A DNA stretch of 64,000 bases from Lottia gigantea (GCF_000327385.1 NW_008710779.1:1052811-1116810); one strand, 5' to 3'; positions 50,401-63,580 are shown, counted from the stretch's first letter. Translations and numbers: made by a program. Notes: generated by a model from the sequence alone, not told the origin.

Positions 50401-50903
50401 TTTCTGTGGTCAAAATGATCAGTGGTGAAAAATGTTCATAATGACAGGCTGAAAATCCAGGAAATTCAGACAAATGTTACTTAACAAGAATACAACACTC
50501 TTGAGTTTCTTAACGGATTGTCAACAACACTCAAAGAAATGTCAATCCTATCTTAGCCCAGGAATTTGTGTCACTGGAGTAGAATCTTTATGAATAAAAC
50601 CCAGAGTCTGTATGTCGTATTATAAAAGTCTAACCAACTGAACATTATTAGGTTAAGGTCTATTACAGCTTTGAATTACAATTTATATTCGCTATTGAAA
50701 AATTCTATCTGTCAAAACCAATTATGCGGTAGGACAGAGGTATAAACTTTTATATTTTCGACTTCAAATTATTGTAGAGGCATTCTTAACATACAAATTC
50801 TGTAGCGCAAGGAGCAAAGAGTACAAGGATTTGTTGTTCCGTCTGCACCACTAGAAGGTTGGTTCTCTGACATTCATCACTGATACTTGTAAAGTGGTGC
50901 CGA
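50401..50903. other. Gene-free sequence
   Basis: Nothing supported. Confidence 0.4.
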
Positions 50904-51281
50904 CTTTAAAGATGGGTTCCCTTATTTCCATTTATGAACATGAAAATGCTAATACTTACATTGTATATTAATAGAAAGTAGAGGTGTTCTAATGACTTGG
51001 GAAAAGATCAGTTTGTCTCACATGTCCATAATTAATTCATAATTAGCTAAATTACCAGCAGAATTCCAATGAGTGACCGATCAAGAAAAGTCAAAAAGTC
51101 TTTTTTTTTTGTTTATCCAGACTGTATATACATGGACAATTATGATTGGTTAAAACTCATAATTACATGAAATAAGAACATAATGATATGATTAAGAAAT
51201 ACATAATAATTTATTATAAACACCAATTAATCAAATAGTTTGCTTAATTTGACACTAAAAAATAAGGAAACCATCTTTAAA
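50904..51281 (+). repeat. Complete MITE family C, about 378 bp
   Basis: It opens TTTAAAGATGGGTTCCCTTA and closes TAAGGAAACCATCTTTAAA, inverted terminal repeats with few mismatches. TTTAAA at both ends could include a TTAA-type target duplication. Its partner is at 39,432-39,763. Confidence 0.85.
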
Positions 51282-52867
51282 TGCAAAGGTATTACGTTGA
51301 TATAATTATGTCAAGACAACCCTGGTGAGCATGCAAGCCTTTAACCCCATGAGCCACTGCGTCTTCTCAGAGAAACACGGAACTGGGAGATCAACCGACC
51401 AGTAATTCAAAGTTTTAAGGACAGATTTTCCGATTAAAGAAACGCTGTAAATTGTTAATTAAACGATTTGTCTGTGTTGAAATAAGTTGATGACATTGTT
51501 CTAACTGATTAATTTTATGGAGTCTGGTAGTCACTCAGCCATCTAAATATTTATCAGTGGAATTAGAATCATTACAACATTTATAGAGCTTTGTTCCTTG
51601 ATATCGCAATAGCATGACATTTCTTGAATACGCACTGAGCCATTAGTTTAGGAGAGATTAGAAACTACTGGTCAAACTGTGATTCCTAGACCAAGGTAAA
51701 AACGAGGGATGACATTTTGCATCTGTGAGTCATGACATGATACAAGAATTTGAATTTTCAGTTATTCATAAAAAAAGTGACCCACCATGATAAGACCAAC
51801 AGTTTACTTAGTAGTACACAACCGCGAATGGTATGAGGGGACGACATATGATACAAGAGACAGTACAATCACCAACTTTGCCATTTGAAAGTTGAAATAG
51901 CCCCAATCCAGTATTCCTCTTATATATTTCAGATTCGGAAGATAATGGATTTGCATTTCAAATATTCTAAATCATTCTTTTAAACTAACTTCACAAACAT
52001 TGCTCTATCACTAGAGGTTACGCCTACATGCCTGTGCCTGTGCTTTCGTAACATTGCTTAACCGCAATGTTACAACCTAAAATTCCCAATCCAAGTTAGG
52101 TCGGAACCTTACATCTACTCGCCAAACAAACTACTACTACTAGTACTATTGCTGCTATCATTTTCTAGAATATTGTTTCAAAAAATGAGATGAAAGCTTG
52201 TAATAAAATGTCAGAAATTTCATCTTCTTTCTTTTAGAATTTGGCTAATTATCACTAACCTAATGGCCTACATTACCTTTATTAAGCCAATTGGGTCGAT
52301 TCTCAAGGCTCGGTAGGTATAATCGACATATTTGTTCATTTGCCGTAAAATCTGTTGAAATTGTCATCTATATTGGGAAAATCAACGAGAAATTGATGTG
52401 ATCGAGATCTTACTGTAGATTTGATTCAAAATGACTTAGTAATGAATATTAATGGAAGTTATAATGGAGTTCGTCAATGTAAACTTTATTTAAAACAACA
52501 GATATTTATAAGTTATCTGGGTTGCCGCTTTCATTCATAACCAAATAATTGAACAGAGGATGATAATAAATGGAATGTGGAATGTTGGTGATGCACGGAC
52601 ACAATTGCTTCCAATGCTCTCCGTTTTGTTGTAAGATTGTGTTGCTATGTATGCCTATATATTATGTTCGATGTGACAAAGAGAGTTTGAACCCCTCATC
52701 GGGTTTTACAGTCCGGGTTCCTTTTGATGTAGGTCGGAAGGTCCTTTTGGACTGTCAGTGTCACCGACTTACATACTCGGCACGTCAAAGGTTCTTCGAA
52801 GGTTGGACAACAGAAAGATTTGTCTTATGCTGCCATCGTCGTAGTAAAAATTTTCTCCATGTAGATT
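51282..52867. other. Gene-free sequence
   Basis: The 114-codon open stretch at 52,570-52,914 was rejected as a gene. At 52,680-52,810 the sequence is richer in GC and contains GTTTGAACCCC, a loose match to a pol III B box, but no A box. Confidence 0.4.
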
Positions 52868-53050
52868 GCATACCACTGGTGTTTCGATTCTTCAATAGGT
52901 CTGTTTGTGCCTGAAATTGAAAAAAAAGATGTAGCACTGGTGCTGCCATTCTTCAATAGGTCTATCTGTGCCTGAAATAGAAAAAAGATGTAACACTGGT
53001 GTTTCCATTCTTCAATAGGTCTATCTATTTCTGAATTTTAAATAAGATGT
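52868..53050. repeat. Tandem repeat, unit 60-61 bp, 3 copies
   Basis: ACTGGTGTTTCCATTCTTCA, then ATAGGTCTATCTGTGCCTGA, recur at 52,874, 52,935 and 52,995. Confidence 0.85.
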
Positions 53051-55894
53051 CTGCGGTTTTTTTTAACCGACTAAACCACAATCCCTCTTAAATCTTTTAA
53101 AGGTTTCAGGAGATATTCTTGTGATTACTGAAATATATCTCCGTTCTTTGTCGAGACGTAATACTCCATTTCGTCTTAGTTATTCAGAAAATCAGATTAA
53201 ATCTCATTGAAAGGAACTTCTTTCTTATTTTCATTTGAATATTTGTGTGACAAGAAGAAATGAGCGAATAGATTGAAAAGATTAAAGGATCTGATAGCCA
53301 TTATTTTTATATTGAAATATCGCATTTATTTTCTTTCACGTCATAAAATATTTGATTATATCTCTTGAAAACATAATACATGAAATACATTCAAAGAATT
53401 TTATGGTTATCTCAATATAATTTGCTGAAAAAAAGACTTTGGTATCTCATTACAATAGAATATCCGCTTAAAACATCAAATTGTTGGTATGGAAAAAAAT
53501 GAAGAAAATGCGTCGTTTTTTATTAATACTGTTAACTATAACACAATCCGTGTGGATAATCTAATCAAAAAAGGTTACAATTTCGTATATTTTCTGATAT
53601 TTTTCGTCTCCATTTTAATCCAATAAGTTTTCTTCGCCAATTGCGTTCTAAAGATATCGAATTATGGGATAGCGAAACCCAAAATAGAGCAATTCGTAAG
53701 GACTTTAAAGGGTCCATTATCCCATAATTCGTCACTGTTAGCAAGATACAGGTCTTGATGACATGCTTCGAGTGGTTTAGATAACGTCATTAGAACGCGA
53801 CTGTCGCCGAAAAATAATCATTATGCAAGGCATTAAATGTATCGGGTTTCTACGAATGAACTATATTATTGTAATGGGTGTGGTGCAACTTTTTAAACAT
53901 TTATACCATTCCCAAGGTATCCACTTTCAGTAAGGTATCAAATGATACGGTTAACATGACATGCATTCGGAACTCAATGAAAGGGGATTAAGTCGTATAA
54001 ATATTCTTAATAGATGACGCAACTTGATTGTGGCTGTCACAAATCAGCGATTCAGTTGGACATTTATTTGAATAGTTGTTTCCATGAAGTCGATTCGTGC
54101 ACTTTATTAAATAAATTATTGGAAAAAATCCAGGTTTCAGTTCAGTTATCCGCTTTTTAACAGTTTTGAAAAACGTTTTTCGTGATTTCTGTGACCCTTT
54201 GCCTTTTGATATGGCAAAACTTATGTTTAGTGGGGAAAAAAACCCGAAACCAATGCTTTTGATAAAGGGCAGTATGACTGGTTCTTTGGAACGAACCACT
54301 GAAGATGACGACAAATTATTGTTTTAGAAGAGCGATCGTCGATATCTAATTTCGTCCAGCAGTTAAAGAGGTATATACGAGACGCTCTTTAATATTCCTT
54401 GAAATGTAAATATTATGATTATACCGAATATGTCGTTGGTAGAAATTAACAGTATGAGACGATATGATGTCATTTACTAAGATTATATCATTCTACAAGA
54501 CATCTCATCATTTCCCAAATATCAACAGATAATTCATATTAAAGAATTCATGACACATGAGCAACTTGACGGACATATAATTCCAACAATACGTCATCAC
54601 CTCTCATTTCATCTTATCATAATATTTGGATTACGTCTACTTTGAATTGCTTCTGAACAGTATAAGTGCCCTAAAGGAGGGAATGGTCGATGGAATTTGA
54701 GCTTTAGTAACTTCAGCCCTGAAGAGAGCAATTACAGTTTGTTTTAACAGTTGTCTTAAGCAAACTGATACGATAGTGTTTTCCTCCCTCGCGTTTTCCT
54801 TGAAACTTGTCTATTTCCTTTGAGGCAGAAAATCGGAAGTGAATGTTTTGATGACCGTCTGTCATAATTGCTGTATTTTTTTATGATTAAAATATAAAAG
54901 GATATTAGAGACAATTATATCAGAACGGAATGGCAGAACATCCGTACCAGAATTGATGTGGCAGGTGCCGTGTGTGATAATATATTGTTTAACCGAATTT
55001 ATGTGGTGCTTAAAGGCATACTACCTTTAAAGATAACCAAAAGAAAAAAGAAATTTTTAAACATGGCCAGAATGAGTCTTTGTTCATTAGTGGACTTACC
55101 TGATGGCAAAACTATACTACACAATCCTACTACAATCCAATAAATGCATTAAACTAAGTAATTTTGAAACATGCTTAGAAGCGTGTTTCAATAATTACTT
55201 AATTTAATTGATATATATATGATAGATGGTAAGTCCATTTTATGTCCATTCTAAGAGGTAGTATTCTTTTAAGTTGTTCGTGGTTTATTCAAGATCGGAT
55301 GATGATGCTCTCTTCGATGGCCATTGTTCTGCCCTTTTCTGGTTGACATATTATAGTCCTACCAATGTTTCTCGGTTTCTCCGTGTAAACATCCAAGGTG
55401 CCAAAAAAGCAAGATCATAACATGATAGTAATTGAAGATCTTCAACTGCGGAGTCGTACAAATGAGCCCCTTCTAAATAGGTTGACTATGAAAGTTTCGC
55501 AAGGGGGTTGCTGAAAGTTACTCCAACTTCATCGTAAAAAAAGATTTGCACCCTGATTGATAGGGTCATCCTAGGATAACGACGGACATCCACCTCCCAA
55601 TAACTAATGCGCATTTATTTTCCAGGATTTGTCGTTTTTTCACACCTTATTGTTAAGAATCTATTAAAGTTCTTTTACCTATTGATAATCTAATACATGT
55701 CGTTATGGCAACTTTGGTTCGATGAAGAGCTTAACACTGGCGAAAAAAAATAATTAACAAGATTCATATCGCCCCGGGTTACTGGAAATTTGAAACGTAG
55801 TCGGTAGTGTCGCAGTCAAATGTCTACTTACTCCACTGAAAAGCAGAAGGACGTACGAATTTATGAAATTGTGTCTTTATCCAGCTCCTTTCTA
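53051..55894. other. Gene-free sequence
   Basis: I see no supported gene. The 108-codon minus-strand stretch at 53,988-54,314 lacks any recognisable motif. An open plus-strand stretch at 54,958-55,143 is likewise unremarkable. Confidence 0.4.
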
Positions 55895-56030
55895 ACAGTA
55901 ATGTCCGCAGTGGCTCAACTGAGTAGGGGACCTCAGACTAAAGTGGGTCGGGCTCCTCCCCAATGACGGGTTTTTAACATATTATGCTCTCCTTCATTCT
56001 GAGACCCGTCTGTAAGTCAATTTAATGCCT
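55895..56030 (-). repeat. Interspersed repeat family F, second copy
   Basis: The reverse complement has GAATGAAGGAGAGCATAATA, then GGGGAGGAGCCCGACCCACT and GTCCCCTACTCAG, matching 46,435-46,545. Confidence 0.6.
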
Positions 56031-57425
56031 GCTAATGGAAGATTTAAAGATTTTCGGTTAGTAGTTAATTCTATTTCACTCTGATTGCTTAGTTTGATTG
56101 TAATTTTAGGGATGGGTCCTGTAGACTTGGTTCAACCAGACCCTATTGTAGTTTTGTCACTGAATGTCCTACGTTGAAACAGAATCAAAGAAACCTTTCA
56201 GCAACTCCGCTTTCATTCGACAATAAACCGGAACGTATCTAATATTATAAGCAGGAAAAAAATCATTTTCAGGAACTGAAAATTGAAAAAAAAGACCAAT
56301 GGCCTGCAAAGTTGTTTTCACGTTACATTTCCCGTCTTCATTAGCCGAGTAGGGAGTTGGTATTGACGTAGTTAAACGAATTTTTTGAACTGATCATCCC
56401 ATGTCATGTCATTAGCTGATCCTATAATGATATATCTCCTTTCTCTTATAATCATTTAATTATATATAGATAACACACAATCAGCATTATCTTTCATCAC
56501 GATTGTTGTTTATTACAGACTTCTTAATCTACCTGGTTATTTCGATTGGTACTTCATGCACCACACCTGGTCACTCCAGTGTTAATTGAAGCGGCAGGTG
56601 TGATCCCATCTTCACAATGTTCAGCTATTACAAACCCCGAATCACATTGAATGTGTGATCAAATTTCTTCCCCATGATGCGTCTTTCGGATATTGCAGAC
56701 TTGCGATCATCTCGGTTTTTGCATCCCGCTCGGCAGAGACCGCATACTGTTTTTATTGCAAACCTGTGGTATCCATTTTCTTATTGAATTATACGTGCTT
56801 CATTGATATTAGGCTTTTGATCTATGGTTTGTAAATAGCGCTTTGGATGGTATATGTCGTTTCTCGTAGTAAATACCAGCGGAAAAAGAAGCTATAACTC
56901 GCCTTTCTACTAGAATCCTCAAGATTAACACATGTTCCAATTAAATCCAGTAAAATCTTGAGATAAATCAATTTTTGAATTAAGAAAATCGAATCCTACA
57001 AACTTAGTGAACTATGTAATGAATGTTGTGAAATACAATTACAGATATTTGTATCAGATGAATTGCAACATAACCCCGTTTGATGTCCTACTTATCCGTG
57101 TTACGGTGGTACAATAATTTTGAGGTAATTAAGACGAAATGTATAGGTGGGACTTTTTACCTCCAAGGAGAAGGCAGCTTAGTATCTGAATATTGCTTCT
57201 CATGGATGGTTTGGCGGGCGAAATTCTGAAAAAGTATTCTCGATGGACCCTTTCAATTGAGTTAACCTTTAAGTATGTTGAAATTGAGCTCTTGGACTAA
57301 TCGAAAAAACGGGGTCTCCATTCAAATGACCCAATTATTTTTCGACTCATTAGTTTCGCAAACCTGTGCCGATGGACCAAGGGAGTCAAAACAAATCGAT
57401 GGCTGGCAATAGTGCCATCATATTT
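56031..57425. other. Gene-free sequence
   Basis: Only a short CCCGTCTTCATTAGCCGAGT word at about 56,331 recalls repeat family E. Nothing else is supported. Confidence 0.4.
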
Positions 57426-57732
57426 TAAAGGGATAGATTCGCCAACTGTTTGACCGTTCGTACCTTAGTTTTAGAAACGTGAGTTATTTAGCTAAGCTAA
57501 TCAGTAAAAAGTGTTCATAGTTCATCTTCGAATATGAGCCTTCAAATCTATGTGTATCCGCATTTGAAAATCAATTGACGACTCGCCTTTTCTTGAGACT
57601 TTGCCATATATAGAAAAAGAAAATGAAATTCCTAGCTATAGATATTTTTGAAGAAATTATACATTTTAATTACTATTAATTTTATTACCCAAATCAACCC
57701 CGAAAATGGCGAATCTATCACTTTAAAAGAGA
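57426..57732 (+). repeat. Complete MITE-like family B, about 305 bp
   Basis: The left end TTAAAGGGATAGATTCGCCA and the right end (reverse-complemented) TTAAAGTGATAGATTCGCCA differ at one of 20 bases. TTAA at both ends fits a piggyBac-type target site, but the superfamily is not established. This is the reference copy for the family. Confidence 0.85.
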
Positions 57733-58119
57733 CTCCACGTACGGTTACTACCCTTTATAATATATGGTTGTAGTTAATGTACAATATTGGCAATTATCAT
57801 CATCTGTTCTTGTTGCCAAGACATTGTCAAGTAACATTGTCACATGCAGATATCATGAGTAAACCTCATGTTTTAAAAATATCCTTAATCAGAGACTATA
57901 AAAATGACCTTTTGGGGAAATACACCCTCAGATTTTTATAGAATAATTTTCTGGTGTTATTTTCATTGAATAATGTTTTCTGACAAATATCTTTTAATTG
58001 ATATGTTGTTATATTGAATATATAATTAATGTGAATAGGACGAATGTTCGCTTGACCTGGGGTCAAGGTTTGGGTCCTTTAAATGATCGAGATAGTATTT
58101 TTGGATTTTTTTGCCTGGT

Positions 58120-58262
58120 GTCCCCCTGTCTGCAGTGAAGGTCAAAAGAGCTGACATGGAAACAGGCTCTAGCTGTTCGAATGGGATATATAGTTTATCA
58201 AGGCCCTGTGAACGTTAAGGAATCTTATACGTTGTGCTATTGTTGTGGTGTTGCATACTGCA
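58120..58262 (+). repeat. Interspersed repeat family E, head part
   Basis: CTGTCTGCAGTGAAGG, GAGCTGACATGGAAACAGGC, ATGGGATATATAGTTTATCA and AAGGCCCTGTGAACGTTAAG match the head of the 48,190 copy; the tail is absent. Confidence 0.5.
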
Positions 58263-59679
58263 TAGACGGAGGGTTGCAGCAAACTTTGTGTGTTTTAACA
58301 GATTTCGCCGACTTAAGCTGTTTGTGAAATCTACACCAGATCACACCAGATCAACTTCTGCTTCTGTTCGATCAAGAACAAGTTGATACGCAATCCAACT
58401 CCAGACCAACAGGCAGCTACCTTAATGTATATTTAATGAAAGATGATTACTTTAATTCAAACTAAAAATATCTTTGTTTCACATTTACAATCAATTACAA
58501 ACGTTTCATAACATTTTATTACAATCACATGACTTTATTACAGACAGTGGTAAGCCTAATTTGACCATGTAATACAATTTTGATAGATTACAGAATCACA
58601 TCTTTCTTACTCTTTTCTGTAGTAAATGGTGAACGGTAATTTTGGGTTGAATGGGCGAAAGTTTTGCTTTTCCAGTTGATAGAGCACAGTTTTAAGCTAT
58701 CCATGTCATGTTTCAGAATGAAAATCAGAATGTTTTATTCATCTGCAATTAGATAAAATTCTACCAGCAGAAACGAGTATGGGCTCAATTGTCAGACTAT
58801 TATCGCCAACAGTATGGCACGTGAATTTCAAGGGTTTCTGGGATCTGTTTTGAATTTCGTTCGAAAAAATTTTTCCAGATATCTTATACGGGTACTGAAA
58901 TTGGTACTGTCGGCTAAGAAACCAAATGTTTTTAATGAGCATACAATTTTTCAGCTGCAAAATATGCTAAGCTTATCAATACATATAGAACTGCATTTCA
59001 GTCTGATTGTATCTTATAATTTATATATGTCTACTGTTTTTCAGACTTATAGTCCATGAAGTGGGAAAATGAGATTCTGAATGTTGCCAAACAACGATTG
59101 ACATGTAAGTTTCCTTTTTTTTTATTTCTGGTTTCTTGACCAAAACCTTTTAACAGCTTTGGGATGCTCAATTAAGACTTTTACTGGTTTCAGAGAAGGC
59201 TGGGCAACACTCTTGATGTCAATACCACACATTACCACTGACTGCATCTGTCATCACAAAAATTATCGTCTCCCGGTTCCAACCTTTAGCGTTTGTCAAG
59301 TCATTATCATGGAACATTCACCAAGTCGAAACTTGTCATATGCATTCGTGAAATGGTATTTGCGTCACAGTTTAAGAACACGGAGAATGTTTTGAACATA
59401 AACACGCTTTAAAGTTAAGATAAGCGACACATAACAGAAAAATTCATTACGTAACACGATAACAGTTTGGGTTAGTTCACAAGGTTTCCCAATCAGCAAT
59501 TCCATGGAACATAGTTTCAGCAACGACAAAGTATATTGTACGAAAATTATAATTTACAAAATGGCAGCGAATTGTCACTATGATAAAACTTATCGTAATG
59601 ATGATTTAAATGACTTTTTTATATGGCGCTTTACTCCGATGTTGATGCTTTTTAAAGTTCTTGGTTCCCATTGGTTGGC
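58263..59679. other. Gene-free 3' flank of the insulin gene
   Basis: Presumably includes the insulin transcript's 3' untranslated region near the right edge. Plus-strand open stretches of about 80 codons (58,814-59,752) have no recognisable content. Confidence 0.4.
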
Positions 59680-60563
59680 TTATTTTTTGATAGATATACG
59701 CTGTTGGGAATTTCGACAATATTGTCTTAGCTCTCGGAAGCTACACGAATGATAACAGCATTCACAAGTGATTCCTTGTTCACCATACGACTGACCACGT
59801 TTTCCAAGATATGAAAATGCATCTCGTTTTCCTAAAATAATATTTCCCAATCTGCTATTTGTACCTGAAAAAAAAATATATATTTGGTTAAATTTTGCTC
59901 GTCTTCAGTTTTTGAAAGATTGAAACGTTTTCCACCCCAATTTTGTGAGAAGAGACTGACACTTGAATTTCAGATTGTTATGGTTTGATATTTGTAAAAT
60001 AAAGTGTTGTCTTCACTGTCCTGTGAAAGACTTACGTCAATAAAAGCTTCATCTGGCGAAGGATGAAACGACTGAGCATCTTTCAGAACATATGATACAG
60101 GAGGAAGGCCTTCTCTCTCTGAATGTGCTACAGGCTGATAATTGGAAATTGAAAAAGAGCAGGCTAATGCCAATATCCTGGCAAAATTTCCTTCATTGCA
60201 CTCTGCATGGCGCTGTCCGTTTTTATTAGCCCACATGTTGCAGAAAGTAGGGCCTAAAACTGCATTTATTTCATTTTATTCATGAATGTCATAAATTAGA
60301 AGACAGAACTGAGTATGAGGCAGATCTTAAAATTATAAAAAGTTACCTTCGCCATTTCTTTTTCTGAACCAAGTATCTCGATAACCTCCATATCGTTTAC
60401 ACACCATGGATAAAACTTCTGGTAATCTTTGACCACAAACACCGCGGGGAGATTCACGTTTAGTTTCTAATGTACATGTCCATTCTAGATGTGTTAACAC
60501 TGTTCCAAAGTTCAAAAATAATACACCCAGTAATACGAGTGGACATTTACAAGTCACTTCCAT
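59680..60563 (-). CDS. Molluscan insulin-related peptide precursor, 2 exons
   Basis: Coding exons 60563-60347 and 59864-59680 join in phase 1 to 133 aa. Residues 1-24 look like a signal peptide (hydrophobic LVLLGVLFLNFG). The B chain carries C30, C43 and C55, with SPRGVCGQRLPEVLSMVC showing the CG-x10-C insulin spacing. Tribasic RKR (67-69) ends the B chain. The A chain starts after GKR (93-95) and has C106, C108, C109, C113 and C122 in TCECCYHSCSFRELRQYC. The extra C30 and C106 give the fourth disulfide of molluscan insulins. The C-peptide is very short (about 26 aa) and holds a further GKR. The phase 1 intron in the C-peptide is the ancestral insulin position. A 5' untranslated exon boundary (TTTTCAG) lies at 60,604. 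It would be a secreted neurohormone acting through an insulin receptor tyrosine kinase. Confidence 0.93.
60110..60300 (+). repeat. Interspersed repeat family E tail, inside the insulin intron
   Basis: GGAAATTGAAAAAGAGCAGG, TGCACTCTGCATGGCGCTGT and TTATTAGCCCACATGTTGCA match the tail of the 48,190 copy. The 88-codon minus-strand open stretch across it (59,970-60,236) is therefore not a C-peptide exon. Confidence 0.65.
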
Positions 60564-60603
60564 GGCACTATCCTTCGTTGGTTGTACAGCGAATCAAAGG
60601 CAC

Positions 60604-61549
60604 CTGAAAAGAGAAAGCGAAGGTTGATGAGTATCAAAGGTTAAAACAGTGGTAAGATCACCGAAACTATCGTGTATCGCTTAACAATTCACATTTTTAA
60701 AAAGTCTGTGTTTGTTTACAGCTAAAAAAAACCAATGAATAAAGAAAACCAAAAGCTTAATATCAGACGTGAATTGTCGTGTATCGTTTTACAAGACAAA
60801 TTTTAAAAAGTCTGTGTATGTTGACAGCTAGAAAAAACATTAAAAAAAGAAAACAAGAACTTAATATCAGAACTGAAAACTTAAAGTTATTTTTGTTGTG
60901 ATAACAGCACAAAGAATACGAATATTTCCTACAATAATATGTATCAGTAATATTACTGAGATCGTTGTTGAACGCAACCCTTTAAGATGTTGTAAGATTA
61001 ACGTTAAAATTCGTCCCTTTACCATTTATTTCGAATAAAATTACACGTTATCCATGCGTTTCTAGAAAGTCCACAGTTTCTGTTGCCCACCCGTTGATCC
61101 TAGCCTTTGGATGACAAAAAAGCGCTTGGTTCAATCAAAGAAATATAATACATACCCGCTATGATAATGCCCTCCGAGGATATAGAAAATTGTGAATAAA
61201 CATTAAGATATCAAAAGTACAGTCTTAAGGAGATCATATCTAATGAAATGATTCTCGCAATTTGAAAGAAAACTGATAAACTCGTGTCCTTTTAACTAAG
61301 TAACGGTTCTTCGGGCGTTGCTAATTAAATTAAGTTATTTCCAGTCCTACGCATCATAACATGTTCGTCATTTTAGTACATAATTTGCAGAAAAAAACTG
61401 CGAAAAAGTCATTGCAGTTTTCCTGGTGAGCAAAACATGTTAAATGCATTTTTCAATACATATTCTGCTGTATTATTTCACGTGACATTGACCGTGTGTA
61501 CGGTCATGGACCTTCCTTAATATGCAAAAGCGTATTGCCGTTCGGATGT
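60604..61549. other. Upstream region or first intron of the insulin gene, with a 107-bp duplication
   Basis: The block TCGTGTATCG...AAAAAGTCTGTG...GACAGCTA...TTAATATCAGA occurs at about 60,669 and again at about 60,776, a diverged direct duplication. A splice acceptor at 60,604 means part of this is likely a 5' intron; I could not locate the first exon. Confidence 0.5.
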
Positions 61550-61695
61550 TGTTAGAAATCTAAAAAGAAGACTAATGCCACTGTCCTGCTACCATTTCCC
61601 TCACTGCACACTGAATGCTGTTGCCCGTCATCATTAGCCCATTTTAGAAGAAACGTAGGATGTAATACACCATTCATTTCATTTTCATTTCCTTA
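61550..61695 (+). repeat. Interspersed repeat family E tail, diverged
   Basis: AGACTAATGCCACTGTCCTG, CTGAATGCTGTTGCCCGTCA, TCATTAGCCC and CACCATTCATTTCATTTTCA follow the family order. Confidence 0.6.
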
Positions 61696-63184
61696 ATATT
61701 TAAGAACCATCAAACAAACAAAGAAAAAGGTCCTGAAGTAATGTCTTGATTTAACTAATTACTTTACGGAAATGAACCCGAAGCCATGTTACAGACATTG
61801 CGTAAAAGTCTAAAACGAGAGAACAATATACCATTTTGTTGGTCCCATCCGTTGTCGTGTTCCCACGGAGATCCATGCTAACTGCTATCTAAAACCAAAC
61901 ACGTAAGAAGATAAAAAAAAATGCAATTACATTACGAAAGAAACCTTAACGAGATACATTATCTGAATTTGATTGCTTAATGATAGAAACAAGGTTTTTG
62001 TTTCTTGATTCAATGAATGTAGTTAAAGAAATGAAAGTTGTTCGTTCCCTTATCTCGAATAAAATGAAAAGAGGTGGATTTGAATTTGTTTCTCTAATAT
62101 AAGGTCGTAGGTGCTAAAACTGTGTGGGCAGTCGACATGAAAGTTTGAATTCCGGAGATAAGTGTGATCCGTAATTATGCAAGGTAAAGTGTAAGCTTAT
62201 GTCACACTATGTCAACTCGCGTCCCTAGCGAGACGTTCAACGAGGAACTATGATCTGTCCACTGTAGATCTTAATGGAGCTTTTACTCCCCCACTTTTAC
62301 TCCGCTTTTAATTTCCATTCTTCTTTAGAAAATTAAAAGTGGATTTCATCTTTTTAAATAAATAGTCGGAGACAGTCTGTGGATGCTCTTGACAAAATAA
62401 TAAAATCTTATTAGGAGTAGTTAATCGGATTTGTTAAATAATGGAATGACTGATATATATCCTGGGGGAGTAAGTAAAAGGATTAAACTGGATTAAATTA
62501 TTGAATGAGTTTAAATAGGTCAAACATATATATTTCAAATCTTGGGTGTGTATTCAACTTGAAGCAATCGATAACATTATGGATCGTCGTTGTCTGTTTC
62601 TTGTCTTCTGTTTATGATCATAGGCAACGATCGGAAAAAAATAGTGCAAAATTAAAGTATTTTTGGTTTCATTATTAATTACGTACCCTTTTCAGGCAGA
62701 TCTGATAAAGTCCTTATGTACCTACATGTATTTGTGTCTTAACTCATGATTCAAGATACGTATCAATGAAAAGTCAGACTTATTTCATTCATATCAATGG
62801 TTGTTTACATATGAAACCCCCCAAAAATGACCCACCCAAAAGGACCCAATCGAAAATCAATAATATCCCGATGACATGGCAAGTTTCTAATGTAATTTCA
62901 AACCCATAAAATTGCATTACCATTCATAATCATTCCTTCCGTTGAGCCAATTAATATAAAATTTAATTCCGAACTTTTAGCAAAATTCCATTAGTGAACT
63001 TAGTTTTTATGAGTAATTAATTTAGATGTAAAAAATGCTTAAGCCTGATGTTTCGCATTAAAATGATAAAACCGAACAAATTATTTCAAAGGTTGGAAAG
63101 ACAGGTAATTATTGAAAACAGATCAATTGTAAGCAACACTGATGTATATGGATGGGCTCTCAACAAAAAAGTATTCTAATCCAA
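61696..63184. other. Gene-free sequence
   Basis: No gene, RNA or repeat supported. Confidence 0.4.
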
Positions 63185-63580
63185 ATTTTCTATTGCGATC
63201 CTTAAATTAACTCAATGATCCTCAAATTAGCTCTATGATCCTCAAATTAGCTCCACGACCCCAAAATGAGCTCTATGACCCCAAAATGAGCTCTATGACC
63301 CAAAATTAGCCCAATGACCCCAAATTAGCTCTATGACCCTCAAATTAGTTCTATGCTCCTTAAATTACCCCTAAGAACCTTAAATTAGCTCTTTAAACCT
63401 CAAACTAGCTCTATATTCTCCAAGTTAGCTCTATGATCCATAAATTAGCTCTATATGATCCTTAAATTAGCTCTATGATTCTCAGAGTAGCACTCACATT
63501 GAAATTGAGAAATAAATTAGCACTTTAATCCTTTAAAAAGCTCTACGATCTTCAAATTAGCTCTATGACACCTACATTTA
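63185..63580. repeat. About 20-bp tandem repeat, roughly 15-17 copies
   Basis: Units of the type CTCAAATTAGCTCTATGATC, with CCCCAAAATGAG and CTTAAATTAG variants. Copies become irregular to the right, with a 40-60-bp interruption near 63,490-63,530. Confidence 0.85.

Noticed and set aside
52570-52914. 114-codon plus-strand stretch, Cys-rich
   Set aside because: Cysteine spacing matches no family, it runs into a 61-bp tandem repeat, and there is no supporting context.
53988-54314. 108-codon minus-strand stretch
   Set aside because: Featureless composition, no motif, no neighbouring exons.
59970-60236. 88-codon minus-strand stretch as an extra insulin exon
   Set aside because: It overlaps a family E repeat copy, and the B- and A-chain exons already join in the correct phase without it.
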